Of a DNA stretch of 64,000 nt, positions 23,748 to 32,259 are shown one piece after another (positions within the stretch are counted from its first letter, which is position 1; each line of letters begins with the position of its first letter). The translations under genes were made by a program, and so were the position numbers. Source of the DNA: Halomonas litopenaei (GTDB lineage: Bacteria; Pseudomonadota; Gammaproteobacteria; Pseudomonadales; Halomonadaceae); the NCBI RefSeq assembly GCF_017303055.1, contig NZ_JAEKJT010000011.1, positions 1 to 64,000 on the forward strand, given 5' to 3'. The notes beneath the pieces were generated by a model. That model did not search any database and was not told where the DNA came from. It was given only the letters and a program-made list of their open reading frames with translations.

Positions 23748-25562
23748 ATGACCTTCGACGCTCGACGCTTTCTTGAGACGGTCAGTGAATCGCCCGGTAT
23801 CTACCGGATGTACGATGACCAGTCCAACACCCTGTACATTGGCAAGGCTCGTCGTCTCAAGCCTCGTCTCGCCAGCTATTTCCGCGGCGCCTTGAATGCT
23901 AAGACACAGGCGCTGGTGAGCCGCATCCACGATATACAGGTCACGGTCACCAACAGCGAGACCGAAGCCCTGCTGCTCGAGCAGACCCTGATCAAGCAGC
24001 TGCGCCCGCCGTACAACATCCTGCTGCGTGACGACAAGTCGTATCCTTTTGTGTTTGTCAGCGATCGACACCCCTATCCCGCACTGGAATACAAGCGCGC
24101 CCGCACGCGCCACGAGGACGGGCGGTATTTCGGGCCCTATCCGAGCAGCAATGCGGTACGCGATACCTTGTCCTTGATGCAGAAGGTCTTTCGCATCCGC
24201 AATTGCGAGGACAGTGTCTTCGCCCACCGTACTCGTCCCTGTCTGCAGTACCAGATCCAGCGCTGCAGTGCTCCCTGTGTCGACTACATCAGCGAAGAGG
24301 ACTATCGCCGCGATATCGAGCATGCCATTCAGTGCCTGGAGGGACGCAGCGAGGCGGTCAGCAAGGAGCTGACCGAGGAAATGGAAGCCGCCAGTGAGGC
24401 ACTGAATTTCGAGGAGGCCGCGCGCCTGAGAGACCAGCTTCAGGACCTTCGCCGCCTGCAGCAGCGCCAGGTCGTGGATACTGGCAGCGGCGACGCTGAT
24501 GCCTTTGCGCTGGCATCACAGCCCGGCGCGCTGTGCATCTCCGTGCTGTCTATTCGACAGGGGCGCCTGCTGGGCGCGCGCCACTACAGTCCCACCAACA
24601 ACCTGGACCTGGGGGAAGCGCAGCTGCTGGGCGACTTCGTCAGCCAGTACTATCTCGGACAGGCCAGGGAAATCCCTTCTGACGTGCTGACCAGTCACCC
24701 GGTACCGGATGCAGAGCTGATCGCCAGCGCGCTCAGCGAAAATGCTGGGCGACGCATTCGCCTGACCGACAAGGTGCGTGGTCATCGCGCACAGTGGCGG
24801 GAGCTGGCCAGGACCAACGCTGAGCAGCAGCTGGCGGGACAGCTAGCGAATCAGACCCAGCTGGCCAAGCGCTTTGAAGACTTGCGCCAGGCACTCGACC
24901 TTGAACACACCCCCCAGCGGCTTGAGTGCTTTGACATCAGCCACAGCCACGGCGAAGCGACGGTGGCCTCCTGCGTTGTCTTCGACCAGGACGGACCGCG
25001 CAAGAGCGACTATCGCCGATTCAACATCAAGAACATCGCGCCAGGGGATGACTATGCGGCGATGCAGCAGGCGTTGACCCGGCGCTTCAAGCGCCTGGCG
25101 GAAGGCGAAGGGGTGCTCCCCGATATTCTGGTAGTGGACGGCGGCAAGGGTCAGCTCAACATGGCACGGGACGTGCTCGCTGACCTCGGCGTTACCCAGG
25201 TCCAGCTACTCGGCGTCGCCAAGGGCACCACCCGCAAGGCCGGGCTTGAAACGCTGTACGTCGATACTGTCGATCGCAGCCTGGCGCTGCCCCCCACCTC
25301 GCCCGGTCTTCATCTGATCCAGCATATCCGCGATGAATCTCATCGCTTCGCCATCGCCGGTCACCGGGCAAAACGCGACAAGGCCAGGCGCACCTCAACC
25401 CTGCAGGATATCCCCGGCGTCGGGCCCAAACGCCGCCGCGAGCTCCTGCGCTTCTTCGGCGGACTGCAAGGCATCAAGCAGGCCACCAAGGATGAGCTGG
25501 CTCGCGTCCCTGGCATCAGCGCGACCATGGCCGACACAATTCACCGCGCTCTGCATGGATGA
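23748..25562 (+). CDS. uvrC: Excinuclease ABC subunit C
   Basis: This is the dual-incision nuclease of nucleotide excision repair, acting with UvrA and UvrB. It is 604 aa, close to the usual 600-610. The GIY-YIG domain (SPGIYRMYDDQSNTLYIGKA) is near residue 15. The UvrB-interacting UVR motif (LNFEEAARLRDQLQDL) is near 215. The endonuclease-V-like C-terminal nuclease has FDISHSHGEATVASCVVF and VVDGGKGQLN, followed by two helix-hairpin-helix motifs (DIPGVGPKRRRELL, RVPGISATMADTI). The start at 23748 matches the family N-terminus FDARRFL; an upstream ATG at 23715 adds 11 unlikely residues. Confidence 0.95.
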   Translation: MTFDARRFLETVSESPGIYRMYDDQSNTLYIGKARRLKPRLASYFRGALNAKTQALVSRIHDIQVTVTNSETEALLLEQTLIKQLRPPYNILLRDDKSYPFVFVSDRHPYPALEYKRARTRHEDGRYFGPYPSSNAVRDTLSLMQKVFRIRNCEDSVFAHRTRPCLQYQIQRCSAPCVDYISEEDYRRDIEHAIQCLEGRSEAVSKELTEEMEAASEALNFEEAARLRDQLQDLRRLQQRQVVDTGSGDADAFALASQPGALCISVLSIRQGRLLGARHYSPTNNLDLGEAQLLGDFVSQYYLGQAREIPSDVLTSHPVPDAELIASALSENAGRRIRLTDKVRGHRAQWRELARTNAEQQLAGQLANQTQLAKRFEDLRQALDLEHTPQRLECFDISHSHGEATVASCVVFDQDGPRKSDYRRFNIKNIAPGDDYAAMQQALTRRFKRLAEGEGVLPDILVVDGGKGQLNMARDVLADLGVTQVQLLGVAKGTTRKAGLETLYVDTVDRSLALPPTSPGLHLIQHIRDESHRFAIAGHRAKRDKARRTSTLQDIPGVGPKRRRELLRFFGGLQGIKQATKDELARVPGISATMADTIHRALHG

Positions 25563-25656
25563 GTTGAGGTATCGCGGATAGAATGGACCACCCTGACGGG
25601 GCACCGCGCATCCCCGACCCCTATTACAGCACCCTCCAGCAAGGACAGCGGTATCC

Positions 25657-26205
25657 ATGAACATTCCCAACATTCTGACCCTGGCACGCATCGTCTTCAT
25701 TCCTCTGCTGGTGGTACTTTTCTACCTCCCCTTCGAATCCAGCATGCTGGTCGCTGCGGCGCTCTTCGGGCTGGCCTCGGTGACCGACTGGCTGGACGGT
25801 TATCTGGCACGCAAGTGGGATCAATCCACGCCCTTCGGCGCCTTCCTCGACCCCGTGGCCGACAAGCTGATGGTGGCGGTGGCGCTGGCCCTGCTGATCG
25901 AGCGCTATGACGCAGCCTGGCTGACACTTCCCGCCCTGGTGATCATCGGGCGAGAGATCGTCATCTCGGCCCTGCGTGAATGGATGGCGGAGATGGGCAA
26001 GCGGGGCTCAGTGGCCGTTTCATGGATCGGCAAGGTCAAGACCACGCTGCAGATGGTGGCGCTGCTGTTGCTGCTGGCCTTCCCGCCTGGACACCTGATC
26101 GCAGAGGCGGGCGTCGCAACCCTCTACGCTGCCGCCATCCTGACCCTGTGGTCGATGATCCAGTACCTGCGGGCCGCTTGGCCCCATCTGGCTCGCTCGC
26201 TCTGA
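25657..26205 (+). CDS. pgsA: CDP-diacylglycerol-glycerol-3-phosphate 3-phosphatidyltransferase
   Basis: This inner-membrane enzyme forms phosphatidylglycerophosphate from CDP-diacylglycerol and glycerol-3-phosphate. At 182 aa it has the usual length. The CDP-alcohol phosphotransferase signature D-G-x2-A-R-x8-G-x3-D-x3-D is seen as DWLDGYLARKWDQSTPFGAF followed by LDPVADKL. Several hydrophobic helices surround it. Its place between uvrC and the Gly-Cys-Leu tRNA cluster is conserved with E. coli. Confidence 0.95.
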   Translation: MNIPNILTLARIVFIPLLVVLFYLPFESSMLVAAALFGLASVTDWLDGYLARKWDQSTPFGAFLDPVADKLMVAVALALLIERYDAAWLTLPALVIIGREIVISALREWMAEMGKRGSVAVSWIGKVKTTLQMVALLLLLAFPPGHLIAEAGVATLYAAAILTLWSMIQYLRAAWPHLARSL

Positions 26206-26232
26206 TAAAAACATCGACTCGAGGAAAAGCGT

Positions 26233-26260
26233 TTGACAGTCACCGACTTATCCGTATAAT
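26233..26260 (+). promoter_or_regulatory. Sigma-70 promoter of the Gly-Cys-Leu tRNA cluster
   Basis: A consensus TTGACA (26233-26238) and consensus TATAAT (26255-26260) are separated by 16 bp, with tRNA-Gly starting 16 bp after the -10. This is among the strongest promoter sequences in the window. Confidence 0.9.
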
Positions 26261-26275
26261 ACGTCCTCGAGTCAG

Positions 26276-26350
26276 GCGGGAATAGCTCAGTGGTAGAGCA
26301 CAACCTTGCCAAGGTTGGGGTCGCGAGTTCGAATCTCGTTTCCCGCTCCA
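26276..26350 (+). tRNA. glyW: tRNA-Gly (anticodon GCC)
   Basis: The acceptor arms GCGGGAA/TTCCCGC, D-arm AGCTCAGTGGTAGAGC, anticodon loop with GCC in ACCTTGCCAAGGT, and T-arm GAGTTCGAATCTC are all clear. The CCA end is encoded. Confidence 0.97.
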
Positions 26351-26375
26351 TCAACAGACGATGGTTGACTCTTGA

Positions 26376-26449
26376 GGCTGGATGGCAGAGTGGTTATGCA
26401 GCGGACTGCAACTCCGTGTACGCCGGTTCGATTCCGACTCCAGCCTCCA
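26376..26449 (+). tRNA. cysT: tRNA-Cys (anticodon GCA)
   Basis: The acceptor arms GGCTGGA/TCCAGCC, anticodon arm GCGGA-CTGCAAC-TCCGT and a T-arm with GGTTCGATTCC are present. CCA is encoded. It follows tRNA-Gly by 25 bp and is probably co-transcribed. Confidence 0.96.
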
Positions 26450-26554
26450 TCTTTTCTTTTCAGACCCCCATGCTCTGGAAAGTCTGATGGTTGCCCTGCC
26501 GCACCAGGTACAACGGCACCCCTCCTCTATTGCCACATGGCTGGCGATCTTGTT

Positions 26555-26641
26555 GCCCGGATGGCGAAATTGGTAGACGCAAGGGACTTAAAATCCCTCG
26601 GTGGCAACACCGTGCCGGTTCGAGCCCGGCTCCGGGCACCA
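26555..26641 (+). tRNA. leuZ: tRNA-Leu (anticodon TAA)
   Basis: This 87-nt class II tRNA has acceptor arms GCCCGGA/TCCGGGC, anticodon arm GGGAC-TTAAAAT-CCC, a long variable arm (CTCGGTGGCAACACCGT), T-loop GGTTCGAGCCC and encoded CCA. Confidence 0.96.
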
Positions 26642-26922
26642 ATAGTTTCAATGCCTTACGCTACCTCCTGACGCTACTCAGCTCTCGACGCCCTCCTCTC
26701 TGGTCGCAGTTTGATCGCGCGAATCCGGCTAATGCCCCGCCCGCAGCATGTGTTAAGCATCAGAATGAAACGCTACATCACGCTTTATGCGACCTTGCTC
26801 AATAAGTGGCCTAGACTACACTTCAGAAGTGCAGGTAGCAGTGCAAGTCGCAGTCGTCCGAGAAGTACGCAGCGCCTCATACCATGAGGCAGCCAAGCAG
26901 TGACTTTTATTGGAGAGGCCGT

Positions 26923-27141
26923 ATGAAGCTGAAGCTACTGAGCGCCATGGCGCTATCATCTCTCATGATGGCGGGTGCCGCATTCGCCATGGACTCCGAG
27001 ATGCTCAACGAAAAGATGGCTGAGATCGAGGAGCGTACCGCGCAAGCAAGTGAGGAGGATCGTGTCGCAGCCCTTGAGCAGCAAGTGGAGGACCTCAAGG
27101 AACTTATCCATATGATGGCCGAGGAAGACCATAGCTCTTAA
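26923..27141 (+). CDS. Small exported coiled-coil protein of unknown function
   Basis: This 72-aa protein has a typical signal peptide (MKLKLLSAMALSSLMMAGAAFA), leaving about 50 mature residues. They are very acidic and helical (MLNEKMAEIEERTAQASEED, then a Leu-heptad-like VAALEQQVEDLKELIHMM). GGAGAGG precedes ATG 26923, so translation is credible. I recognise no family. A small periplasmic coiled-coil protein of the Lpp-like or stress-accessory kind is possible, but it lacks a lipobox. The 13-bp tandem array at 27132-27183 begins inside its last codons. Confidence 0.7.
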   Translation: MKLKLLSAMALSSLMMAGAAFAMDSEMLNEKMAEIEERTAQASEEDRVAALEQQVEDLKELIHMMAEEDHSS

Positions 27142-27183
27142 GAGTGGCTCTTGAGGATGACTCCTAAGGATAGCTCCTGAGGA
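27132..27183. repeat. Four 13-bp tandem repeats overlapping a gene end
   Basis: Four 13-bp units of the form TRGCTCYTRAGGA run in tandem. The first contains the stop codon of the small exported protein, so the array grew from, or into, coding sequence. Confidence 0.75.
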
Positions 27184-27220
27184 CTGCACGGACATCCATC
27201 ACGCTACTTAGTTAAAGATC

Positions 27221-27245
27221 AGGGCCACTACGGGGTAGTGGCCCT
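27221..27245 (+). terminator. Strong hairpin downstream of the small exported protein
   Basis: The 11-bp perfect stem AGGGCCACTAC/GTAGTGGCCCT closes a GGG loop. The tail AGCTTTA is only weakly T-rich, so termination efficiency is uncertain. Confidence 0.6.
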
Positions 27246-27247
27246 AG

Positions 27248-27307
27248 CTTTATCCGCGCGACTTGTATCCGCCCGATCTGTATCCACCCCAGCTGTATCC
27301 GCCAAAT
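27248..27307. repeat. Degenerate 15-bp tandem repeat array (CTGTATCCGCCC type)
   Basis: Four units of 14-16 bp share CTNTATCCRCC. It directly follows the hairpin. The remainder of the gap to 27656 shows no supported gene. Confidence 0.7.
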
Positions 27308-27656
27308 GTCATCAATGACTCACCACGCTCACATCTCAGGACGCGAGCTGGCGGCATCCAGCGCCTCACCTTCATCGTGCCCCCTTCACCTGGCCCCTGC
27401 CCCTTAGCCAGGCCGCGACATACACCTGGGTCCGGTACTGAATAGCCCCTGAGGCCAGGACGACGTCGCCGTGACGTGTTAGCATCTGCGCCTCTTTACG
27501 CCACTTCATGACGGCCGCCGAACCTTGAGCAACCGCTTGCTTCCGCCCGCCCTTCGCCAGACATCAATGACGCTTCCAGCCGTGACCGCACCCCACTGCG
27601 CGGAACCAGCCTTGCGCACATTGCCGCTTGCACCCACGCTGGCCAGGAGCTGATCC

Positions 27657-28802
27657 ATGTTACTCGGACGCCTGCGCGACCCCTTTATCAACCACCGACA
27701 TCGGCGCCTGTTCCATGTGCTGCGCGTCACGCTGGCCCTGATGGTGACCTTCACCATTGTCGAGCTGTTGCCGCTGCAACATAGTGGCTGGGCCCTGGTG
27801 AGCACCGTTATGGTCATGGGCAATCTGCCCCATGTTGGCGGCGTCATCGACAAGGGCCGTCAGCGCCTGGCAGGTACGCTGATTGGTGCCGCCCTGGGCC
27901 TGTTGCTGATCAGCCTGCCCATCCCACCCTGGGCGGTGCAGCTGGGCTCTCTGGCCGGTATCGCTGTCGCCACCTGGTGGGTATTCGGTGCCCGCCAGGC
28001 CTACGGCGGCCTGATGTTTGCCATCAGCCTGCTGCTCGTTATCGGCGATGGTACCCAGCAGCTGGATGTCGCCCTGTGGCGAGGCCTCGACGTGCTGGTC
28101 GGCACCCTGGTGGGCATCGCCGCCACGCTGGTCTTTCTGCCCCACAAGGCAACGGACCTGCAGCGCTTTCTGCTGGCCGACTGCCTTGATCAGATGGCCC
28201 GGCTGTATCACGCCCACACGTCATCCACCGCGGCACCGGGAATCGACACCCGAGAGCTGTTCAAGGCGGCCAGCCAGCTACTGATCAAGCAGCGCGGACT
28301 GACGGACGCGGTGCACCGTGAGGGCAGGCTGTCTCGCACGGACGTCGACGGTCTTATTTCCTACCAACGACGCATGCTGTCGACGCTGGAGCTGCTGCTG
28401 GAGACTCACTGGAGCACCCGCCAGGGACACGAGCAGATCGATACCATGGAGGGGCTGCGGGCCCAACAGCATGTGCTCGCCAGGGATATCGGCACCCTGG
28501 CGTTCGAGATACGCACGGGTCGGCCCATCAAGGCCAACATCACGCCTTTTTCGCTGGAAGCCTTTGCCGCAGAGGCCTCCACCGCGCGCAGTGATGATGG
28601 CAGAATGCTGTTTGGTCCCAGCGGCTACCTGTGGCTGAACCGCGAGCTGGCCCGCCTCTCCGGGTCCATCGCTGAGCAGCTTGGCAAACTCGAACGCCTC
28701 CCCAGCAAGCGACTGCGACGACGAGCCCCGCGTCACGGCCTGCACCAGGCACCCTCTCTCGACAGCAAGGAAGGAAGATCCCATGACCCACGCCAGTCAT
28801 GA
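27657..28802 (+). CDS. FUSC-family inner membrane protein (aromatic-acid exporter-like)
   Basis: This is a 381-aa membrane protein. Hydrophobic helices fill about residues 20-165 (for example VTLALMVTFTIVELLPLQHS, GTLIGAALGLLLISLPI, GGLMFAISLLLVIGDG, LVGTLVGIAATLVFLP). A long soluble helical C-terminal domain follows. The early motif SGWALVSTVMVMGN and RLAGTLIGAALG fit FUSC/YccS/AaeB-type proteins. Substrate is unknown. Its 3' end overlaps the nadB start by 20 bp, so the two are probably translationally linked although no functional link is obvious. Confidence 0.75.
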   Translation: MLLGRLRDPFINHRHRRLFHVLRVTLALMVTFTIVELLPLQHSGWALVSTVMVMGNLPHVGGVIDKGRQRLAGTLIGAALGLLLISLPIPPWAVQLGSLAGIAVATWWVFGARQAYGGLMFAISLLLVIGDGTQQLDVALWRGLDVLVGTLVGIAATLVFLPHKATDLQRFLLADCLDQMARLYHAHTSSTAAPGIDTRELFKAASQLLIKQRGLTDAVHREGRLSRTDVDGLISYQRRMLSTLELLLETHWSTRQGHEQIDTMEGLRAQQHVLARDIGTLAFEIRTGRPIKANITPFSLEAFAAEASTARSDDGRMLFGPSGYLWLNRELARLSGSIAEQLGKLERLPSKRLRRRAPRHGLHQAPSLDSKEGRSHDPRQS

Positions 28803-30351
28803 CGTCCTGATCATCGGTGGCGGCGTCGCCGGTCTTGCCATGGCCCTGGAGCTGGCCGATCACCGCAGGGTGACGCTGCTGCGGCCCGGCAACGACGATA
28901 GAGGGGCCAGCCGCTGGGCGCAGGGCGGGATCGCGGCGGTATTATCCCCCCAGGATAATGTCGAGGCTCACGTACAGGACACTCTGGTCGCCGGTGACGG
29001 ACTATGCGACGAGCAAGCCGTGCGCTTCACCGTGGAACAAGGTCCTGACGCCATCGACTGGCTGCTTCAACTCGGGGTGCCCTTCACCCCCGAACCAGAT
29101 CCTAGCCTGGGGTATCCCTATCACCTCACTCGGGAAGGCGGGCACAATGCCAGACGGATCATTCACGCAGAAGATGCCACCGGTCGCGCGGTCATTGATA
29201 CCCTGAGGGAGCGCGCCCTCCAGCATCCGTCCATTACCTTGCGTGACGACCTGGTCGCCTATGAGCTGATCAGCAACGATCAGGGCCAGTGCTGCGGAGC
29301 CCGCTGCCTCGATCCCCAGCATCAGGTCCGGGAACTCATTGCCCAGGACACGGTACTGGCGACCGGAGGCGCCAGCGGACTCTATCTGCACACCACCAGC
29401 CCCTCTCCCGCCAGTGGCGAGGGCATGGCCATGGCCTACGATGCCGGTGCGCAGCTGAGCAACCTGGAATTCCAGCAGTTCCATCCCACCTGCCTGTATG
29501 ACCCGGAGGGTCCTCCTTTCCTGATCAGCGAGGCGGTACGCGGAGAAGGCGGCCTGCTGCTGAATGCGGATGGCAAACGCTTCATGCCAGACATCGACCC
29601 ACGGGCCGAGCTGGCCCCACGCGATGTGGTGGCAAGGGCCATTGACGCCGAAATGCAACGCACCAACAGCCCCTGTGTGATGCTGGATATCCGCCATCTG
29701 GGGGCGGCGACCATTCGGCACCACTTCCCGACGATCCATGCCCACTGCCTGGGGCGTGGCCTGGATATCACCCAGCAGCCGATCCCCGTCGTCCCTGCCG
29801 CCCACTATAGCTGTGGCGGGATCAGCGTTGATCAACACGGCGCGACCAGCGTGACAGGGCTGTATGCGATTGGAGAGGTGACCTGCACCGGTTTGCATGG
29901 TGCCAATCGCATGGCCAGCAATTCGCTACTGGAGTGCCTCGTGTACGCCCGCTCGGCGGCTCGTCATCTCGCCACGCTAAGGGAGCCACCACGTCAGCAT
30001 CCGGCGACGTCAGTCATCGCTGGCACCCGCCAGACCAAGGCGTCCGACACCGTTGAACTACACCAGGAACTGCGCCGAGTGATGAGCGCCAGGGTGGCCA
30101 TCGTGCGCTTCGACGAGGGCCTCAAGGAGGCGGCCGCCCGTATCGAGACCCTGGCCTCCCGCTATGCGGAGCTGGCCGACGACGCCTGCCCGACACCCGC
30201 CCTGCTGGCCCTCCGTCACGCCCTGACACTGGCACGACTGACCGTCGCCAGCGCCCTGGCACGCCGCGAATCAAGAGGCCTGCACTACAATCCCCAATGC
30301 CCGCGCCACGCAGACCCCGCGCCCCAGCCTTCACGCTACGCGAGACACTGA
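28783..30351 (+). CDS. nadB: L-aspartate oxidase
   Basis: This flavoenzyme oxidises L-aspartate to iminoaspartate, the first step of de novo NAD synthesis. It is 522 aa. The FAD Rossmann motif GGGVAGLAMALELAD is at the N-terminus. SRWAQGGIAAVL, HTREGGHNARRIIH-like and EFQQFHPTCLY/SEAVRGEGG blocks are typical of the succinate dehydrogenase/aspartate oxidase family. HYSCGGISVD and GLHGANRMASNSLLECLVY are in the C-terminal half. The start at 28783 has AAGGAAGGAAG upstream and matches the family N-terminus; an in-frame start at 28681 lies within the FUSC gene. Confidence 0.94.
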   Translation: MTHASHDVLIIGGGVAGLAMALELADHRRVTLLRPGNDDRGASRWAQGGIAAVLSPQDNVEAHVQDTLVAGDGLCDEQAVRFTVEQGPDAIDWLLQLGVPFTPEPDPSLGYPYHLTREGGHNARRIIHAEDATGRAVIDTLRERALQHPSITLRDDLVAYELISNDQGQCCGARCLDPQHQVRELIAQDTVLATGGASGLYLHTTSPSPASGEGMAMAYDAGAQLSNLEFQQFHPTCLYDPEGPPFLISEAVRGEGGLLLNADGKRFMPDIDPRAELAPRDVVARAIDAEMQRTNSPCVMLDIRHLGAATIRHHFPTIHAHCLGRGLDITQQPIPVVPAAHYSCGGISVDQHGATSVTGLYAIGEVTCTGLHGANRMASNSLLECLVYARSAARHLATLREPPRQHPATSVIAGTRQTKASDTVELHQELRRVMSARVAIVRFDEGLKEAAARIETLASRYAELADDACPTPALLALRHALTLARLTVASALARRESRGLHYNPQCPRHADPAPQPSRYARH

Positions 30352-30471
30352 CACGGAACGCCAACCGCCCATGGCCGTTGCCGCCGCTGACCGTTGCCGC
30401 AGATAGGCGCCCGCATTGACGGTTGGCCCAGCCGCCAGCACAGCAAGCCAAACCCCTCGACATCCGGGGGC

Positions 30472-31149
30472 TCACTTCCGGTCATCATCGAGATAGCGTC
30501 GATCGTTGAACGTCGCCACCCAGTGCGGGTGATAGAACATCAGAATGCTGAGCAGCATGCCGCTGATAAAGGCTTCCGAAGGCATCAGCAGCGGCAGAAA
30601 GCGTAGGTATTCACGGACCTGAAACAGCACCTCGGCATTCACTGCGGCAAACCACGCAACGCCCATGACCGCGAGTCCCGAGGCCAGCGAAGAGAGTGCG
30701 GCACAGCCAAAACCGCCGACAAACAGAAACACCATGGGGTGGGCAGGGAGGCGCCTGTCGACCAAACGCCATATGGCGATGGTCACCAGCATGGGCACCA
30801 CCCCTGTCACGACAAGATTGAGGCCGATAAGCGGCCAGGCCACCCTGCCGGTCACGCACAGCGACAGGTTGACCAGCAGACAGCTCAACAGCGCCAGCGG
30901 TGCCCGAAAAACCAGCGTCAGCAGGGTGGTGAAGAGCAAGTGCAAGCTCAGCCAGTCCACCGCCTGGGCACGCAACTGCCACAGCAAGGCCATCATCACG
31001 GTGGCGGCCAGCCATCGGTGCTGCAGCCCGGCACTGGCTACCAGCGCCTGCCAGGGCCGCTGGCGCACTACCAGCAGCAAACACCCTGCTGACAGCGCCC
31101 CACCCAGCCACAGCATCCAGCCCGCCACCACTACCTCGGCGAACGACAT
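30472..31149 (-). CDS. CbiM-like energy-coupling-factor transporter membrane protein
   Basis: This is a 225-aa polytopic membrane protein with about six helices. Its end, LLMPSEAFISGMLLSILMFY followed by FNDRRYLDDD, matches a gammaproteobacterial group annotated as ECF ABC transporter permease (CbiM-like), as I recall it. Those proteins end in PEGFINGM and F-D-D-E-R-Y-L. CbiM proteins bind cobalt or nickel, but no ATPase, CbiQ or metal enzyme gene is near. The usual N-terminal metal-binding Met-His motif is not obvious. Substrate and partners are therefore open. Confidence 0.65.
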   Translation of the reverse strand: MSFAEVVVAGWMLWLGGALSAGCLLLVVRQRPWQALVASAGLQHRWLAATVMMALLWQLRAQAVDWLSLHLLFTTLLTLVFRAPLALLSCLLVNLSLCVTGRVAWPLIGLNLVVTGVVPMLVTIAIWRLVDRRLPAHPMVFLFVGGFGCAALSSLASGLAVMGVAWFAAVNAEVLFQVREYLRFLPLLMPSEAFISGMLLSILMFYHPHWVATFNDRRYLDDDRK

Positions 31150-31212
31150 GACCGCCCCCTCCTCTCGGCGAGCTCGACACGTCGCTGCAGGGGCTCCGAC
31201 CTGACGTAGCGC

Positions 31213-32067
31213 TCAGGCGAAGACGACGGTCTTGTTATCGTGGATCAGTACCCGATCTTCCAGATGCCAGCGTAGCCCCCTCGCCAGCACCGTCTTTTCC
31301 ACATCTCGGCCGAAGCGAACCAGGTCGGTAGGCGTGTGGCAATGACTGACACGGTGGATGTCCTGCTCGATGATCGGCCCGGCATCCAGCTCCTCTGTCA
31401 CATAGTGGCAGGTCGCACCAATCAGCTTCACCCCTCGCTGGTAGGCCTGATGGTACGGCTTGGCGCCGGCAAACGATGGCAGGAAGCTATGGTGGATATT
31501 GATCACGCGACCGCTGTAGCGCTGGCACAGGTCCGGCGGAAGAATCTGCATGTAGCGCGCCAGCACGATGCTGTCCGCAGCCGACGCCTCTACCAGACGC
31601 TCCACCTCAGCGAATGCCGCCTGCTTGTCACCAGCGACGACCGGCACATGGTGGTAGGGAATGCCATGCCACTCCACCATGCTGCGCATATCGTCGTGAT
31701 TGCTGATCACCGCCGCAATGTCGCAATCCAGCTCCCCCGCCGTCCAGCGATACAGCAGATCGACCAGGCAGTGGGATTCCTTGGACACCATGAGCACCAC
31801 TCGGCGCTTCTGACGAGTGTCACGCAGCGCCCAATCCATTTCAAACTCCCTGGCTACCGGGGCAAAGGCGTCACACAGCGCCTCCCGAGACATGCCAATC
31901 GAATCCGCCAGAATCTCGTAGCGCATGAAGAAGCGTCCCGACGCCAGGTCGGAATGCTGATTGGCCTCGGTAATGGAACCACCATGCCCAGCAATAAAGT
32001 TGGAGACACGGGCGACGATCCCCAGTCGATCAGGACAGGACACCACCAGACGATAGAAATGCGACAT
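31213..32067 (-). CDS. purU: Formyltetrahydrofolate deformylase
   Basis: It hydrolyses 10-formyl-THF to THF and formate, balancing one-carbon pools. It is 284 aa. An N-terminal ACT domain (YRLVVSCPDRLGIVARVSNF) is about residues 5-85. The formyltransferase domain has the catalytic Asn-His-Asp set in INIHHSFLPSFAGAKPYHQA (N and H) and ELDAGPIIEQD (D). It is followed downstream (63 bp) by the CbiM-like gene start region and is divergent from the RNase J-type gene. Confidence 0.95.
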   Translation of the reverse strand: MSHFYRLVVSCPDRLGIVARVSNFIAGHGGSITEANQHSDLASGRFFMRYEILADSIGMSREALCDAFAPVAREFEMDWALRDTRQKRRVVLMVSKESHCLVDLLYRWTAGELDCDIAAVISNHDDMRSMVEWHGIPYHHVPVVAGDKQAAFAEVERLVEASAADSIVLARYMQILPPDLCQRYSGRVINIHHSFLPSFAGAKPYHQAYQRGVKLIGATCHYVTEELDAGPIIEQDIHRVSHCHTPTDLVRFGRDVEKTVLARGLRWHLEDRVLIHDNKTVVFA

Positions 32068-32210
32068 AACACTTGTCTCTTGAAGCCAACCCTTGGCGTG
32101 CCCTTGGCACCACCTCTCGACGCGCTCGATAGCGCGCCACGAAAACCGGCCATTGTAGCGAAAAGTGAGGTAGCGAACGACTCTTGCTGCGCTGCCAGGG
32201 GCGTCCTGCG

Positions 32211-32240
32211 TTGAGTGAGCCGACCTCCATCCCTTATAGT
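32211..32240 (+). promoter_or_regulatory. Candidate promoter for the RNase J-type gene
   Basis: TTGAGT (32211-32216) and TATAGT (32235-32240) are separated by 18 bp. Transcription would begin near 32247, just before ATG 32260, which rules out the in-frame GTG at 32215 as the start. Confidence 0.5.
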
Positions 32241-32259
32241 GGCGTTACCTGTCTTCACT

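Noticed and set aside
26642..26922. Gap after the tRNA cluster as a possible integrated element or tRNA attachment site
   Set aside because: No integrase, direct repeat of the tRNA-Leu 3' end or foreign-looking genes follow.
28681..28782. Upstream extension of nadB
   Set aside because: It lies within the FUSC gene, adds 34 residues before a canonical FAD-binding N-terminus and lacks a ribosome binding site, whereas 28783 has one.
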